Below, piece after piece: positions 35,258 through 44,335 of a stretch of DNA of 64,000 nt. The stretch lies in assembly GCA_964625775.1 (NCBI GenBank), contig CAZVEH010000001.1, forward strand, positions 1 through 64,000, read 5' to 3'. This stretch comes from GCA-2786165 sp964625775 (GTDB lineage Bacteria > Pseudomonadota > Gammaproteobacteria > Legionellales > Legionellaceae). Position numbers and translations under genes: made by a program. Position 1 is the stretch's first letter. Each line of letters begins with the position of its first letter. The notes under the pieces are model-generated. The model searched no databases and had not been told where the DNA came from. It saw only the letters and a program-made list of their open reading frames with translations.

Positions 35258-35332
35258 AGGCACGTAGCTCAGTGGTAGAGCACCACCTTGACATGGTGGT
35301 GGTCGGTGGTTCGATCCCACTCGTGCCTACCA
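35258..35332 (+). tRNA. tRNA-Val (anticodon GAC)
   Basis: A 75-base tRNA with encoded CCA. The acceptor stem AGGCACG pairs with CGTGCCT over 7 bp, then A and CCA. The D loop contains AGCTCAGTGGTAGAGC. The anticodon stem CCACC/GGTGG encloses TTGACAT (GAC), and the T loop is TTCGATC. Confidence 0.93.
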
Positions 35333-35395
35333 ACTCAGATGGCAAACAATGCATGTCACCAATCGCGGTTTGGTTGAGATGAGGAAATAACAAAC

Positions 35396-37306
35396 ATGCC
35401 AAACATCAAATTACCCAATGGGCAAGTGAAACACTTCGACCAACCTATGTCTGTTTATGAGGTTGCAAAAACCATCAGCACCAGTTTGGCCAAAATTGCC
35501 TTGGCTGGTCAAGTGGACGGTCGTATGGTCGATGTCGGCCACGTCCTCACTCAAGATTGCGCCTTGGTGATCATCACCGACAAAGATCCAGAGGGTTTGG
35601 ATGTGATTCGCCATTCTGTTGCCCACTTGTTAGCTCAAGCCGTGAAACTTTTATTTCCCAGCGCTCAAGTGACCATTGGTCCTGTGATTGAAGATGGTTT
35701 TTTCTATGATTTCTCTTACGATAGGCCTTTTACGCCAGAAGATTTGAGCAACATAGAGGCAAAAATGATCGCGCTGGCAAAAGCCGATCACCCCGTGACA
35801 CGTAGAGAGTTATCCCGTGAAGAAGCCATAGATTATTTTTTAAACTTGGGTGAAACTTACAAAGCAAAAATCATTCAAGATTTGCCACCCAATGAACCAC
35901 TTTCTTTGTATCGTCAAGGTGAGTTCGAGGATTTATGTCGTGGACCACATGTGCCATCGACCGGTAAACTAAAAGCCTTTAAGCTCACTAAGTTGGCGGG
36001 TGCGTATTGGCGTGGTGATTCCAATAATGAGATGTTACAGCGTATCTACGGCACTGCATGGGCCGACAAAGCTGCATTGGCTGATTACTTGAATCGATTG
36101 GAAGAGGCTGAAAAACGCGATCACCGCAAATTGGGTAAAACGCTTGAACTGTTTCATTTTCAGGATATTGCCCCTGGCATGGTGTTTTGGCATCCGAATG
36201 GCTGGATTATTTATCAAGAAATTGAACAGTATATGCGGCGCAGATTGCAGGGTTCAGGGTATCAAGAAATCAAAACGCCTCAATTGGTTGATAAAGTATT
36301 GTGGGAAAAATCAGGTCATTGGGATAATTTTCGTGAGCAGATGTTTGTCACCGAAACCGAAAATCGTCAATACGCAGTAAAGCCTATGAATTGTCCCTGC
36401 CATGTGCAAGTATATAATCAAGGTATTAAAAGTTATCGTGATTTGCCCTTGCGTTTGTCAGAATTTGGCTCGTGCCATCGGAGTGAACCTTCTGGTGCAC
36501 TGCATGGATTGATGCGTGTACGGGGTTTCACCCAAGATGATGCCCATATTTTTTGTACCAAAGAACAAATCCAGGAAGAAGTGTTGCACATGTTAGAGTT
36601 GGTGCAAACAGTCTATGCCGATTTTGGCTTTGATAACATCACCTATCGCTTGGCGTTACGCCCGGAATCGCGGGTGGGGTCGGATGAGGTCTGGGATAGC
36701 GCTGAGTCTGCGTTGCAAAACGCGCTTGAAGCCAAACATATTTCCTGGATCGACGCGCCGGGAGAGGGTGCTTTTTATGGCCCCAAAATAGAATGTTCTC
36801 TAGCGGATTGTTTGGGTAGAATTTGGCAATGTGGTACCATCCAAGTTGATTTTTCGATGCCAAATCGCCTCGGCGCAGTGTATGTTGCAGAAGATGGCAG
36901 CAAACAAACGCCCGTGATGTTACATCGCGCTATTTTGGGTAGTTTTGAGCGATTCATTGGGATTTTGATTGAGCATTACGCGGGACGTTTTCCTTTATGG
37001 CTAGCGCCTACGCAAATTGTGGTGTTGACCATCACTGAGAAGCACAATGATTATGCCTCTCACGTGCATCAAGTGTTACAAAATTCAGGTATTCGTGCGG
37101 CAATTGACTTGAGAAATGAGAAAATTGGATTTAAAATTCGCGAGCACACCTTAGTCAATGTGCCCTATATGCTGATTATTGGTGATAAAGAAATAGACAC
37201 CAACCAAGTGACTTTACGTACTCGAGCGGGTGTTGACATTGGCATGGTGACTATCGAATCAGTTTGTGATAAGATGCGCCAGGAAATTGCTGCAAAGGCC
37301 CAGTAA
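35396..37306 (+). CDS. thrS: Threonyl-tRNA synthetase
   Basis: This class II synthetase charges tRNA-Thr. At 636 residues it is close to the E. coli enzyme. The N-terminal TGS domain covers about 1-60, and the editing domain contains HSVAHLLAQAV (HxxxH) near 72. Catalytic residues include the zinc-binding MNCPCH near 331-336, motif 2 around FGSCHRSEPSGALHGLMRVRGFTQDDAH, and motif 3 in VMLHRAILGSFERFI. The anticodon domain follows. The gene starts the thrS-infC-rpmI-rplT-pheST-ihfA block typical of gammaproteobacteria. Confidence 0.97.
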   Translation: MPNIKLPNGQVKHFDQPMSVYEVAKTISTSLAKIALAGQVDGRMVDVGHVLTQDCALVIITDKDPEGLDVIRHSVAHLLAQAVKLLFPSAQVTIGPVIEDGFFYDFSYDRPFTPEDLSNIEAKMIALAKADHPVTRRELSREEAIDYFLNLGETYKAKIIQDLPPNEPLSLYRQGEFEDLCRGPHVPSTGKLKAFKLTKLAGAYWRGDSNNEMLQRIYGTAWADKAALADYLNRLEEAEKRDHRKLGKTLELFHFQDIAPGMVFWHPNGWIIYQEIEQYMRRRLQGSGYQEIKTPQLVDKVLWEKSGHWDNFREQMFVTETENRQYAVKPMNCPCHVQVYNQGIKSYRDLPLRLSEFGSCHRSEPSGALHGLMRVRGFTQDDAHIFCTKEQIQEEVLHMLELVQTVYADFGFDNITYRLALRPESRVGSDEVWDSAESALQNALEAKHISWIDAPGEGAFYGPKIECSLADCLGRIWQCGTIQVDFSMPNRLGAVYVAEDGSKQTPVMLHRAILGSFERFIGILIEHYAGRFPLWLAPTQIVVLTITEKHNDYASHVHQVLQNSGIRAAIDLRNEKIGFKIREHTLVNVPYMLIIGDKEIDTNQVTLRTRAGVDIGMVTIESVCDKMRQEIAAKAQ

Positions 37307-37336
37307 AGCCTTGTGTGGCCTGTATAATTTGAAATG

Positions 37337-37353
37337 TGATAGATGATCTATCA
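37337..37353. repeat. Short perfect palindrome upstream of infC
   Basis: TGATAGATGATCTATCA is a perfect 8+1+8 palindrome in the gap between thrS and infC. It could be a protein-binding site or a small hairpin; nothing decides between these. Confidence 0.35.
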
Positions 37354-37431
37354 TGGTGATATTGCGTCATTGACCCAGATGATATAGGGGGCTCATGATC
37401 GATATTGTTATTTTGATTGGAGGACGAAACT

Positions 37432-37971
37432 ATTAGTGCATCAACTAAGCGTGATGGCGATCGCGCACGAATTAATGAACAAATTAATGTGCCAGAGGTA
37501 CGTTTAATTGATGTGGACGGCAATCAAGCTGGAATAGTTTCTACACGTGAAGCATTGCGTGCGGCGGAAGAGAGCGGATGTGATTTGGTGGAAATTTCCC
37601 CAAGTGCCAAACCGCCTGTTTGCCGGATTATGGATTATGGAAAATTTCTCTTTGAAGTGAGTAAGAAGCAAGCTGAAGCACGAAAAAAGCAAAAGCAGAT
37701 TCAAGTCAAAGAAATTAAATTCCGTCCTACGACGGAAGTGGGGGATTATCAGGTCAAGCTACGCAACCTGCTACGATTCCTGAAACATGGTGATAAAGTC
37801 AAAGTCACGCTGCGGTTTCGTGGTCGTGAAGTGGCACATCAGGAGCTTGGCATGAAGATTCTTGAGCGTGTGCAGCAAGATACTGCAGAGTTTGCGGTGA
37901 TTGAGCAGCATGCAAAACGAGAAGGTCGCCAGTTGCTGATGGTATTAGCACCGAAAAAGAAACAAATATAG
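37432..37971 (+). CDS. infC: Translation initiation factor IF-3
   Basis: The 179-residue factor binds the 30S subunit and checks start codons. The start is the rare ATT at 37432, with GGAGG 8 bases upstream, exactly as in the E. coli gene whose AUU start allows IF-3 to autoregulate. Upstream in-frame TTG at 37417 overlaps the ribosome site and is rejected. Conserved segments are INEQINVPEVRLI, PPVCRIMDYGKF near 60-71, KFRPTTEVGDYQVKLRNLLR, RFRGREVAHQELG, and LAPKKKQ at the end. Confidence 0.96.
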   Translation: MSASTKRDGDRARINEQINVPEVRLIDVDGNQAGIVSTREALRAAEESGCDLVEISPSAKPPVCRIMDYGKFLFEVSKKQAEARKKQKQIQVKEIKFRPTTEVGDYQVKLRNLLRFLKHGDKVKVTLRFRGREVAHQELGMKILERVQQDTAEFAVIEQHAKREGRQLLMVLAPKKKQI

Positions 37972-38055
37972 CATGATTTTTTAGAGTGTCGGCGCTTGCG
38001 TCCGCACTTGAAACCATATCATGTCTTTTTACATTGAATGCGGAGTTTTTTTGTT

Positions 38056-38256
38056 ATGCCTAAATTAAAATCTCACAGAGGTGCTTGTAAGCGCTTCCGT
38101 AAAACTGCAAGTGGTGCGATCAAACGCCGAGCTGCTAATAGAAATCACATCCTGACAAAAAAATCAACTAAACAAAAGCGGCATCTTCGGGTGTCTTCTG
38201 GTCGATTAAAACTGTGCGATGCGCGTTTAGCTAAGCGTATGTTGCAAGGTAGTTAA
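38056..38256 (+). CDS. rpmI: 50S ribosomal protein L35
   Basis: A 66-residue basic protein with the L35 pattern PKLKSHRGACKRFRKTASGA and KKSTKQKRHLR. The ATG at 38056 is chosen because PKLK is the family N-terminus; the in-frame start at 38038 adds non-conserved residues. It lies 85 bases after infC and 10 before rplT. Confidence 0.96.
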   Translation: MPKLKSHRGACKRFRKTASGAIKRRAANRNHILTKKSTKQKRHLRVSSGRLKLCDARLAKRMLQGS

Positions 38257-38266
38257 GGAGTGAATT

Positions 38267-38623
38267 ATGCCAAGAGTTAAGCGTGGTGTGACGGCAAAAG
38301 CACGTCATAAAAAGGTAATGAATTTAGCAAAAGGCTATTATGGTGCACGTTCGCGTACTTACCGTATGGCTAAGCAAGCGGTTATCAAAGCGGGTCAGTA
38401 TGCTTACCGTGATCGTCGTCAGAAAAAACGACAATTTCGTGCGCTTTGGATCGTAAGAATCAATGCAGAAGCAAGAGTATGTGGATTGTCCTATAGCCGC
38501 TTGATTGATGGTTTGAAAAAAGCAGGTATCGAACTCGATCGTAAAGTTCTAGCCGATATGGCGGTTCATGATAAAATTGCCTTTGCAGCTGTTGCTGAGC
38601 AAGCCAAATCTGCTTTGGCTTGA
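38267..38623 (+). CDS. rplT: 50S ribosomal protein L20
   Basis: A 118-residue basic protein with the L20 features PRVKRGVTAKARHKKVMNLA, GYYGARSRTYRMAKQAV and FRALWIVRINA. It binds 23S rRNA during early assembly and regulates its own operon in E. coli. AAGGAG precedes the ATG. It follows rpmI by 10 bases. Confidence 0.97.
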   Translation: MPRVKRGVTAKARHKKVMNLAKGYYGARSRTYRMAKQAVIKAGQYAYRDRRQKKRQFRALWIVRINAEARVCGLSYSRLIDGLKKAGIELDRKVLADMAVHDKIAFAAVAEQAKSALA

Positions 38624-38629
38624 TCTACT

Positions 38630-39646
38630 GTGAAGCAGGATATTGAACAGCTTAAGGAAGCAGCCTTTTTGGCCGTGGAGAACGTCGATGATTTGACGGC
38701 ACTCCAGGCCATTCGGGTTGATTTTCTTGGTAAAAAAGGCCGTTTGACCGACTTGTTAAAGCAAGTCGTTCATTTGTCTGCAGCAGAAAAACCTCTTATT
38801 GGCCAAGTGGTCAATCAAGTCAAACGTGACATCACCGATTGTATTGAAGCCAAATATGTATTCTTAAAAGAACGAGAATTAGAGGCTAAGCTCAATGCAG
38901 AAAAAATCGATGTGACGTTATCAGGTCGAGCCAACGAATTTGGTTCACTTCATCCCGTTTCTCAAATGAAGCATAAAATCAATGATTATTTTAGTCGGCT
39001 GGGATTTGATATCGTAGATGGGCCAGAAATTGAAACAGATTTTTATAATTTTGAAGCTTTGAACATTCCTTCCCACCACCCAGCAAGAGCCATGCACGAT
39101 ACGTTTTATTTTGGAGATGGTTCCTTGTTGCGAACGCATACGTCTCCAGTACAAATTCGCATCATGGAGCAACAACAGCCTCCTTTACGTTTGATAGCAC
39201 CTGGGCGAGTGTATCGCTGTGATTCTGATTTAACCCATACGCCGATGTTTCATCAGGTTGAAGGGCTGCTGATCGATCAAAGTGCTACTTTGGCGGGATT
39301 AAAGGGCATATTGCAGCAGTTTTTTTCTGAGCTTTTTGCGCGAGATTTGGCGTTTCGATTCCGACCGTCCTATTTTCCCTTTACAGAACCCTCAGCTGAA
39401 ATGGATCTAGAGTGCACGCAATGCGAAGGCAAGGGATGTCGAACCTGTCAATTCACAGGCTGGATCGAGGTTGGGGGGTGTGGCATGGTGCATCCGAATG
39501 TCCTGCGGTCGGTGAATATTTCTCCCGATGAGTACCAAGGCTGGGCCTTCGGTATGGGCATAGACAGAATTGCGATGTTGTATTACACCATCGATGATTT
39601 GCGCTTGATGTTCGAAAATGACGTAACATTTTTAAATCAATTTTAG
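38630..39646 (+). CDS. pheS: Phenylalanyl-tRNA synthetase alpha subunit
   Basis: The 338-residue catalytic subunit of the alpha2-beta2 enzyme. Family segments seen are HPVSQMKHKINDYFSRLGF, DGPEIETDFYNFEALNIP, HPARAMHDTFYF, RTHTSPVQIRIM and GMGIDRIAMLYYTIDDLR near the end. The start is GTG, 6 bases after rplT, so it is cotranscribed. No leader peptide or attenuator fits in the gap, unlike the E. coli pheST operon. Confidence 0.96.
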   Translation: MKQDIEQLKEAAFLAVENVDDLTALQAIRVDFLGKKGRLTDLLKQVVHLSAAEKPLIGQVVNQVKRDITDCIEAKYVFLKERELEAKLNAEKIDVTLSGRANEFGSLHPVSQMKHKINDYFSRLGFDIVDGPEIETDFYNFEALNIPSHHPARAMHDTFYFGDGSLLRTHTSPVQIRIMEQQQPPLRLIAPGRVYRCDSDLTHTPMFHQVEGLLIDQSATLAGLKGILQQFFSELFARDLAFRFRPSYFPFTEPSAEMDLECTQCEGKGCRTCQFTGWIEVGGCGMVHPNVLRSVNISPDEYQGWAFGMGIDRIAMLYYTIDDLRLMFENDVTFLNQF

Positions 39647-39752
39647 CTAACACGCACCAAGATGAACACAAAGCCTCAGATCGGTTTGGGTTCATCTTAA
39701 ACGTAGTGCTTCGTACTTTAAACTAATATCTGCTTGAAATAATGAGGTCAGC

Positions 39753-42149
39753 ATGAAAATAAGTGAGTCATGGTTGCGTGAATGGGTCAATCCTCCATTG
39801 ACGACTCAAGATTTGGCGAATCAATTAACCATGGCGGGTTTGGAAGTAGATGCTGTGGCTCCTGTTGCGGGTTATTTTGATCATGTGGTTGTGGCCAAAG
39901 TGTTGCGTACAAAGCCCCATCCTCAAGCGGATCGTTTGACTTTATGTGAAGTCGATGCGGGGGATGGACAGGTATTACATGTGGTGTGCGGTGCTGCGAA
40001 CGTCCGACCGGGATTGGTGGTGGCTCTGGCTAAAATAGGGGCACATTTACCCGGGGATTTGGTGATCAAAGAAGCCAAGCTTCGTGGAGAATTGTCTCAG
40101 GGAATGTTGTGTGCCGCGGATGAATTGGGGTTGTCCGATTGTTCCGAAGGGATCATGGAACTTGCAGACGATGCGCCGCTTGGGATGAACATACGAGAAT
40201 ATTTGACTCTGGACGACCATGTTTTTGATCTTAATTTAACGCCTAATCGTGCTGATTGTCTGAGTGTCTTAGGTGTGGCGCGCGATGTTGCTGCCTTGAA
40301 TCAAATACCTTTACGCGCCAAAGATACGGTTAAAATCGTACCCACTACGGATACTGTGCTGGCGGTGCATTTGGAGTCTGACGCTGCTTGTCCATTTTAC
40401 GCAGGTCGTCTGATCACTGGGATCAACCCGCATGCAGTAACGCCTTTGTTTATTAAAGAACGCTTAAGGCGTTCTGATGTGAGATCCACCCATCCGGTAG
40501 TTGATGTCCTGAATTATATGATGTTGGAATTGGGCCAACCCATGCACGCGTTCGATCAACATCGTATCCAAGGTAGCATTCATATTCGCCAAGCTCAAAA
40601 AGAAGAATCATTGGTATTATTGGGCGGGCAAGAGGTAGTGTTGGACCCACAAGTCATGGTCATTGCAGATGATCGTAATGTTTTGGCGATGGCTGGCATC
40701 ATTGGCGGCCAAGATAGTGCCGTTCATGAAGATACCACTGATATTTGGTTGGAGTCTGCTTATTTTGATCCCCTTGCGATTGCAGGGGTTGCTCGACGAT
40801 TTGGGTTGTCTACAGATGCGTCTCATCGCTATGAGCGTGGTGTTGATCCCAGTTTAGCCGTATCGGCACTTGAAACAGCGACAGCTCTATTGCATACCAT
40901 TGTGGGGGGAGAGCTAGGTCCTATTGTTCAACAAACAGCGCCTTATTTTTCTCAGACAGATCAAACGCCCATTCCATTTCATCCCAATACCGTGATGCGA
41001 TTATCAGGCATGAACATACCTGAAGACACTATGCACACTATTTTAGAGCACTTGGGTATGACCGTGGTTCGCAGTACCCCTGTATGGGCAGTGCACATTC
41101 CTTCCTATCGTTTTGATTTACATAGAGATGTTGACTTGGTTGAAGAAATCATACGTGTGGTGGGCTATGACAAAATTCCGACCTTGCCCGTGCCATCAAC
41201 CATGCAAGCAGGAACCATTGATGCTTCGGAACAGTTAACAGCAAAGATCATGCAATTTCTGGCCCAGCGTGGCTATCGTGAGACCATTTCGTACAGCTTT
41301 GTTGATCCCTCTTTACAACAGATGATATACCCAAATTCACCGGCTAAATCGCTATTGAATCCTATTTCTTCAGAATTGTCTGACATGCGTGTGGGTTTAT
41401 GGTCGGGATTATTAGCTTCGATGTTGCATAATACCCACCGGCAACAACCGGCACTGAAATTGTGTGAAACTGGCAAGGTATTTTTGTTAAATGACGATAG
41501 GGTTAAAGAAGAAATTTGTTGTGCTGGATTGATCATGGGTGAACACGGTCAGTTTAGCTGGACCGATCCGGCAAGCACCTATGATTTTTACGATATGAAG
41601 GGTGATTTACAGGCTTTATTTGCCACATTGAAACATGATGACATCCGTTTTATTGCTGGAGAACACCCCGCTTTGCATCCAGGGAAAACAGCACAAATCA
41701 TGCATGGCGATCAACAGATTGGCTGGCTAGGTGTACTGCATCCGCGACTCCTGGATATGTTTGATTTAACTACAGATGTGATTTTATTTGAGTTGATGAT
41801 ATCATCCTTTCAGGAAAAAAAGCGCATTGTGTATCAACCGATTTCCAAATATCCACAAATTCGACGCGATTTATCGTTGTTGCTTGATGATACGGTGAGT
41901 GCCGAAACTTTGGAAGCAGTCGTGCGCCGTACGCTGGATCCTAACGTGTTGAAATCATTTTATATTTTTGATGTCTATACGGGCGGTGGTTTGGCGTTGG
42001 AGCATAAAAAAAGCGTGGCTTTGGGCATGGTCCTGCAGCATGATGAGCGCACATTAGTTGATGCGGATATCAATGCGATGATGGCGGACGTGGTTTCTGC
42101 CTTAGAGCGAGACGTGCATGCTGTGTTACGCACCGCAACGGAATCATGA
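39753..42149 (+). CDS. pheT: Phenylalanyl-tRNA synthetase beta subunit
   Basis: The 798-residue beta subunit contains the tRNA-binding domain (about 40-150), the B3/B4 editing core and DHVFDLNLTPNRADCLS near 155-175, the HRYERGVDPSLA segment, the B5 domain, and the C-terminal anticodon-binding FDX-ACB domain (YPQIRRDLSLLLD near 705). A 106-base gap separates it from pheS. A ribosome site (GAGG) precedes the ATG. Confidence 0.96.
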   Translation: MKISESWLREWVNPPLTTQDLANQLTMAGLEVDAVAPVAGYFDHVVVAKVLRTKPHPQADRLTLCEVDAGDGQVLHVVCGAANVRPGLVVALAKIGAHLPGDLVIKEAKLRGELSQGMLCAADELGLSDCSEGIMELADDAPLGMNIREYLTLDDHVFDLNLTPNRADCLSVLGVARDVAALNQIPLRAKDTVKIVPTTDTVLAVHLESDAACPFYAGRLITGINPHAVTPLFIKERLRRSDVRSTHPVVDVLNYMMLELGQPMHAFDQHRIQGSIHIRQAQKEESLVLLGGQEVVLDPQVMVIADDRNVLAMAGIIGGQDSAVHEDTTDIWLESAYFDPLAIAGVARRFGLSTDASHRYERGVDPSLAVSALETATALLHTIVGGELGPIVQQTAPYFSQTDQTPIPFHPNTVMRLSGMNIPEDTMHTILEHLGMTVVRSTPVWAVHIPSYRFDLHRDVDLVEEIIRVVGYDKIPTLPVPSTMQAGTIDASEQLTAKIMQFLAQRGYRETISYSFVDPSLQQMIYPNSPAKSLLNPISSELSDMRVGLWSGLLASMLHNTHRQQPALKLCETGKVFLLNDDRVKEEICCAGLIMGEHGQFSWTDPASTYDFYDMKGDLQALFATLKHDDIRFIAGEHPALHPGKTAQIMHGDQQIGWLGVLHPRLLDMFDLTTDVILFELMISSFQEKKRIVYQPISKYPQIRRDLSLLLDDTVSAETLEAVVRRTLDPNVLKSFYIFDVYTGGGLALEHKKSVALGMVLQHDERTLVDADINAMMADVVSALERDVHAVLRTATES

Positions 42150-42178
42150 TCATCATATTTAATTAAAGGAATTGATAA

Positions 42179-42457
42179 GTGGGTGCATTAAGCAAAATGT
42201 TGATTAGCGAAGCATTATGTGATGCTTTGGGTTTATCTAAACCAGATGCAAAATGGATAGTAGATGAGTTTTTTGAGGAGCTCAAAGCGATATTGGCGTC
42301 CGGTCATCACATCAAGTTATCTGGGTTCGGGAATTTTAAGTTACGTGATAAATCAGAACGCCCGGGTCGCAACCCCAAAACGGGTAAGGCCGCTGCTATA
42401 GCTGCGCGACGTGTTGTGACGTTTAAGGCGGGTACGACGTTCAAGAATAAGCTTTAG
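42179..42457 (+). CDS. ihfA: Integration host factor alpha subunit
   Basis: The 92-residue DNA-bending protein has the HU/IHF fold. LSKMLISEALCDALGLS forms helix 1, then GHHIKLSGFGNFKLRDKSER and the DNA-intercalating arm PGRNPKTGKA. Gene position after pheT is the usual place for ihfA (himA). The start is GTG, with AAGGA upstream at normal spacing. Confidence 0.94.
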   Translation: MGALSKMLISEALCDALGLSKPDAKWIVDEFFEELKAILASGHHIKLSGFGNFKLRDKSERPGRNPKTGKAAAIAARRVVTFKAGTTFKNKL

Positions 42458-42513
42458 AAATATACAAAATAACGTCGATTTTTTTATTGATTATATTTTT
42501 TTTTAATATTAGC

Positions 42514-42542
42514 TTGTGATTTTATCGAGTTTTGGTTAAAAT
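42514..42542 (+). promoter_or_regulatory. Promoter for rplM-rpsI
   Basis: TTGTGA at 42514-42519 and TAAAAT at 42537-42542 are 17 bases apart, 41 bases before the rplM start. The preceding AT-rich run may act as an UP element. Confidence 0.6.
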
Positions 42543-42583
42543 CGCCGGTCAAAGGTTAACCCAGGTGGTTTTGGAGTTTGGTA

Positions 42584-43018
42584 ATGAAGACATTTAGTGC
42601 CAAAGCACATGAAGTCAAACGTGATTGGTATATTATTGATGCCAGTAATAAAATTTTAGGGCGTTTGGCCTCTGAGATTGCACAGCGTTTACGTGGAAAG
42701 CATAAAGCAGAATATACGCCTCATGTTGATACAGGGGATTATATTGTTGTGACCAATGTTGAATCTATAAAGGTTACTGGTCGCAAATTTAAAGACAAAA
42801 TGTATTATAATCACTCAGGGTTTCCTGGTGGGATTAAAGAAATTTCGTTTGAAAAATTACAAGCGAAGCATCCAGCCCGCGTTCTTGAGCGTGCTGTGAA
42901 AGGCATGCTGCCTAAGAATCCTTTAGGTCGGGATATGTATCGCAAGCTTAAAATTTATGTTGGCGGTGATCATCCTCATGCTGCGCAACAGCCCAAGCAA
43001 CTTGATATTGAGGAATGA
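42584..43018 (+). CDS. rplM: 50S ribosomal protein L13
   Basis: The 144-residue protein matches L13: RDWYIIDASNKILGRLAS, AQRLRGKHKAEYTPHVDTGDY and HPARVLERAVKGMLPKNPLG. The start ATG at 42584 is 7 bases after GGAG; the TTG at 42578 is rejected. It overlaps rpsI by 4 bases. Confidence 0.97.
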   Translation: MKTFSAKAHEVKRDWYIIDASNKILGRLASEIAQRLRGKHKAEYTPHVDTGDYIVVTNVESIKVTGRKFKDKMYYNHSGFPGGIKEISFEKLQAKHPARVLERAVKGMLPKNPLGRDMYRKLKIYVGGDHPHAAQQPKQLDIEE

Positions 43019-43473
43019 GTATGAGTGCTCAAAAAAAACAAGTTAAACAAACCAAGCAATATTATGGCACTGGCCGCAGAAAGAGTTCATCTGCTCGGGT
43101 TTTCTTGCGCCCAGGCGCAGGTAAAATCGTTGTCAACCAACGCGAATTGTCTGAATATTTTGGTCGTGAAACATCTTGCATGGTGATTCGTCAGCCTTTA
43201 GAAGCTGTAGATGCATTAAGCCAGTTTGATGTTTATGCAACTGTAGTTGGCGGCGGTATTTCAGGACAAGCAGGTGCTATTCGTTTGGGGATTGCTCGTG
43301 CACTGGTGTCTTATGATGAGGCAGATTTGGTCGAAGGCGCAGAACCTTTGGATGATTCATTCCGCAAAAAATTACGCGCCAAAGGTTTGTTAACTCGTGA
43401 TTCACGTCGTGTTGAGCGTAAAAAAGTGGGTCTGCATAAAGCTCGCCGTGCAACACAGTATTCTAAACGTTAA
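43015..43473 (+). CDS. rpsI: 30S ribosomal protein S9
   Basis: S9 of about 152 residues. It has QYYGTGRRKSSSARVFL near the N-terminus, a VGGGISGQAGAIRLGIARAL block, and the C-terminal basic RKKVGLHKARRATQYSKR tail that reaches the ribosomal P site. Two in-frame ATGs (43015 and 43021) are possible starts; the first overlaps the rplM stop. Confidence 0.97.
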   Translation: MSMSAQKKQVKQTKQYYGTGRRKSSSARVFLRPGAGKIVVNQRELSEYFGRETSCMVIRQPLEAVDALSQFDVYATVVGGGISGQAGAIRLGIARALVSYDEADLVEGAEPLDDSFRKKLRAKGLLTRDSRRVERKKVGLHKARRATQYSKR

Positions 43474-43525
43474 AATTTTTGTTCTATGGTCATTTTGCCG
43501 CTTACGGTGGCAAGATAAGCATATA

Positions 43526-43554
43526 AAAATCCCCTCGATGAGGGGATTTTTTTT
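43526..43554 (+). terminator. Rho-independent terminator after rpsI
   Basis: AAAATCCCCTC pairs with GAGGGGATTTT and is followed by four more T. It ends the rplM-rpsI unit and separates it from petABC. Confidence 0.88.
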
Positions 43555-43585
43555 AGATTTTTGCTCAGGGTGATTAAGTTAGCCC

Positions 43586-43665
43586 GTCATCTTGAGTTAA
43601 CCCTTATCCTGAGTTAAACAGTCATACTGAGTTAAGCTGTCATCCTGAGAGTAACGAAGGATCTC
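43586..43665. repeat. Four degenerate 18-bp tandem repeats plus dispersed repeat end
   Basis: Units resembling GTCATCCTGAGTTAA begin at 43586, 43603, 43621 and 43639. The last unit continues into GAAGGATCTC and forms the copy related to 15-41. Too short, degenerate and spacer-less for a CRISPR. Confidence 0.6.
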
Positions 43666-43723
43666 GCTTGTCTCGAGAAGATGCCCATTGTCCTGATACA
43701 GATCTAAGCATGAGGATAAACGA

Positions 43724-44335
43724 TTGTCACAAAGCCGCCCTAACAAAAACTGTACTGATTGTACGTCTCAGCCTAAAGATCCCGAGCGTCGACGCTTTTT
43801 GAGCGCGGGTATGCGGGTGATGGGGTGTGTGGGTCTTGTGTGCGCGCTGTTTCCCTTTTTATCTTCCCTAAAACCCAATCGTCGTATCTTAGCATCCAGT
43901 GGTCCCCTTGATGTTGATGTGAGTTCACTACTACCGGGTCAACAGATGACTGTTATGTGGCGTGGAAAGCCTATTTGGATCCTAAGGCGCACTCAAGAGA
44001 TGTTGGCACAACTCCAACACACGAATCCTGAGTTGCGTGATCCCCATTCTCGGGTGCCGCAACAACCTTTATTTGCTCAAAATGATTGGCGATCAAGACG
44101 CCCTCACTATTTGGTTTTAGTCGGTGTTTGTACACACTTGGGATGCATCCCAGAATATAAACCCCAAGACTCGATGTTTTTGAGTGATGCTGGGGGATTT
44201 TATTGCCCTTGTCACGGATCAAAATTTGATTTAGCTGGGCGTGTGTATCGGAATGTGCCTGCGCCGATTAATTTGGAAGTACCCACGTATCGGTTTATCA
44301 GCGAACACATCATAAGACTTGGGGAGGATACCTGA
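43724..44335 (+). CDS. petA: Ubiquinol-cytochrome c reductase Rieske iron-sulfur subunit
   Basis: The 203-residue Rieske subunit of complex III passes electrons from ubiquinol to cytochrome c1. A twin-arginine-like ERRRFLSAG precedes the membrane anchor VMGCVGLVCALFPFL. The 2Fe-2S ligands are in CTHLGC (near 136) and CPCHGS (near 156). The start is TTG at 43724, with GAGGA upstream. It abuts petB (sharing one base). Confidence 0.93.
   Translation: MSQSRPNKNCTDCTSQPKDPERRRFLSAGMRVMGCVGLVCALFPFLSSLKPNRRILASSGPLDVDVSSLLPGQQMTVMWRGKPIWILRRTQEMLAQLQHTNPELRDPHSRVPQQPLFAQNDWRSRRPHYLVLVGVCTHLGCIPEYKPQDSMFLSDAGGFYCPCHGSKFDLAGRVYRNVPAPINLEVPTYRFISEHIIRLGEDT

Noticed and set aside
37417..37431. TTG start for infC
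   Set aside because: It overlaps the GGAGG ribosome site, while ATT at 37432 has proper spacing and matches the known rare start.
43586..43656. Short repeats resembling a CRISPR array
   Set aside because: Units are only 17-18 bases apart, degenerate and without spacers, and no cas genes are near.
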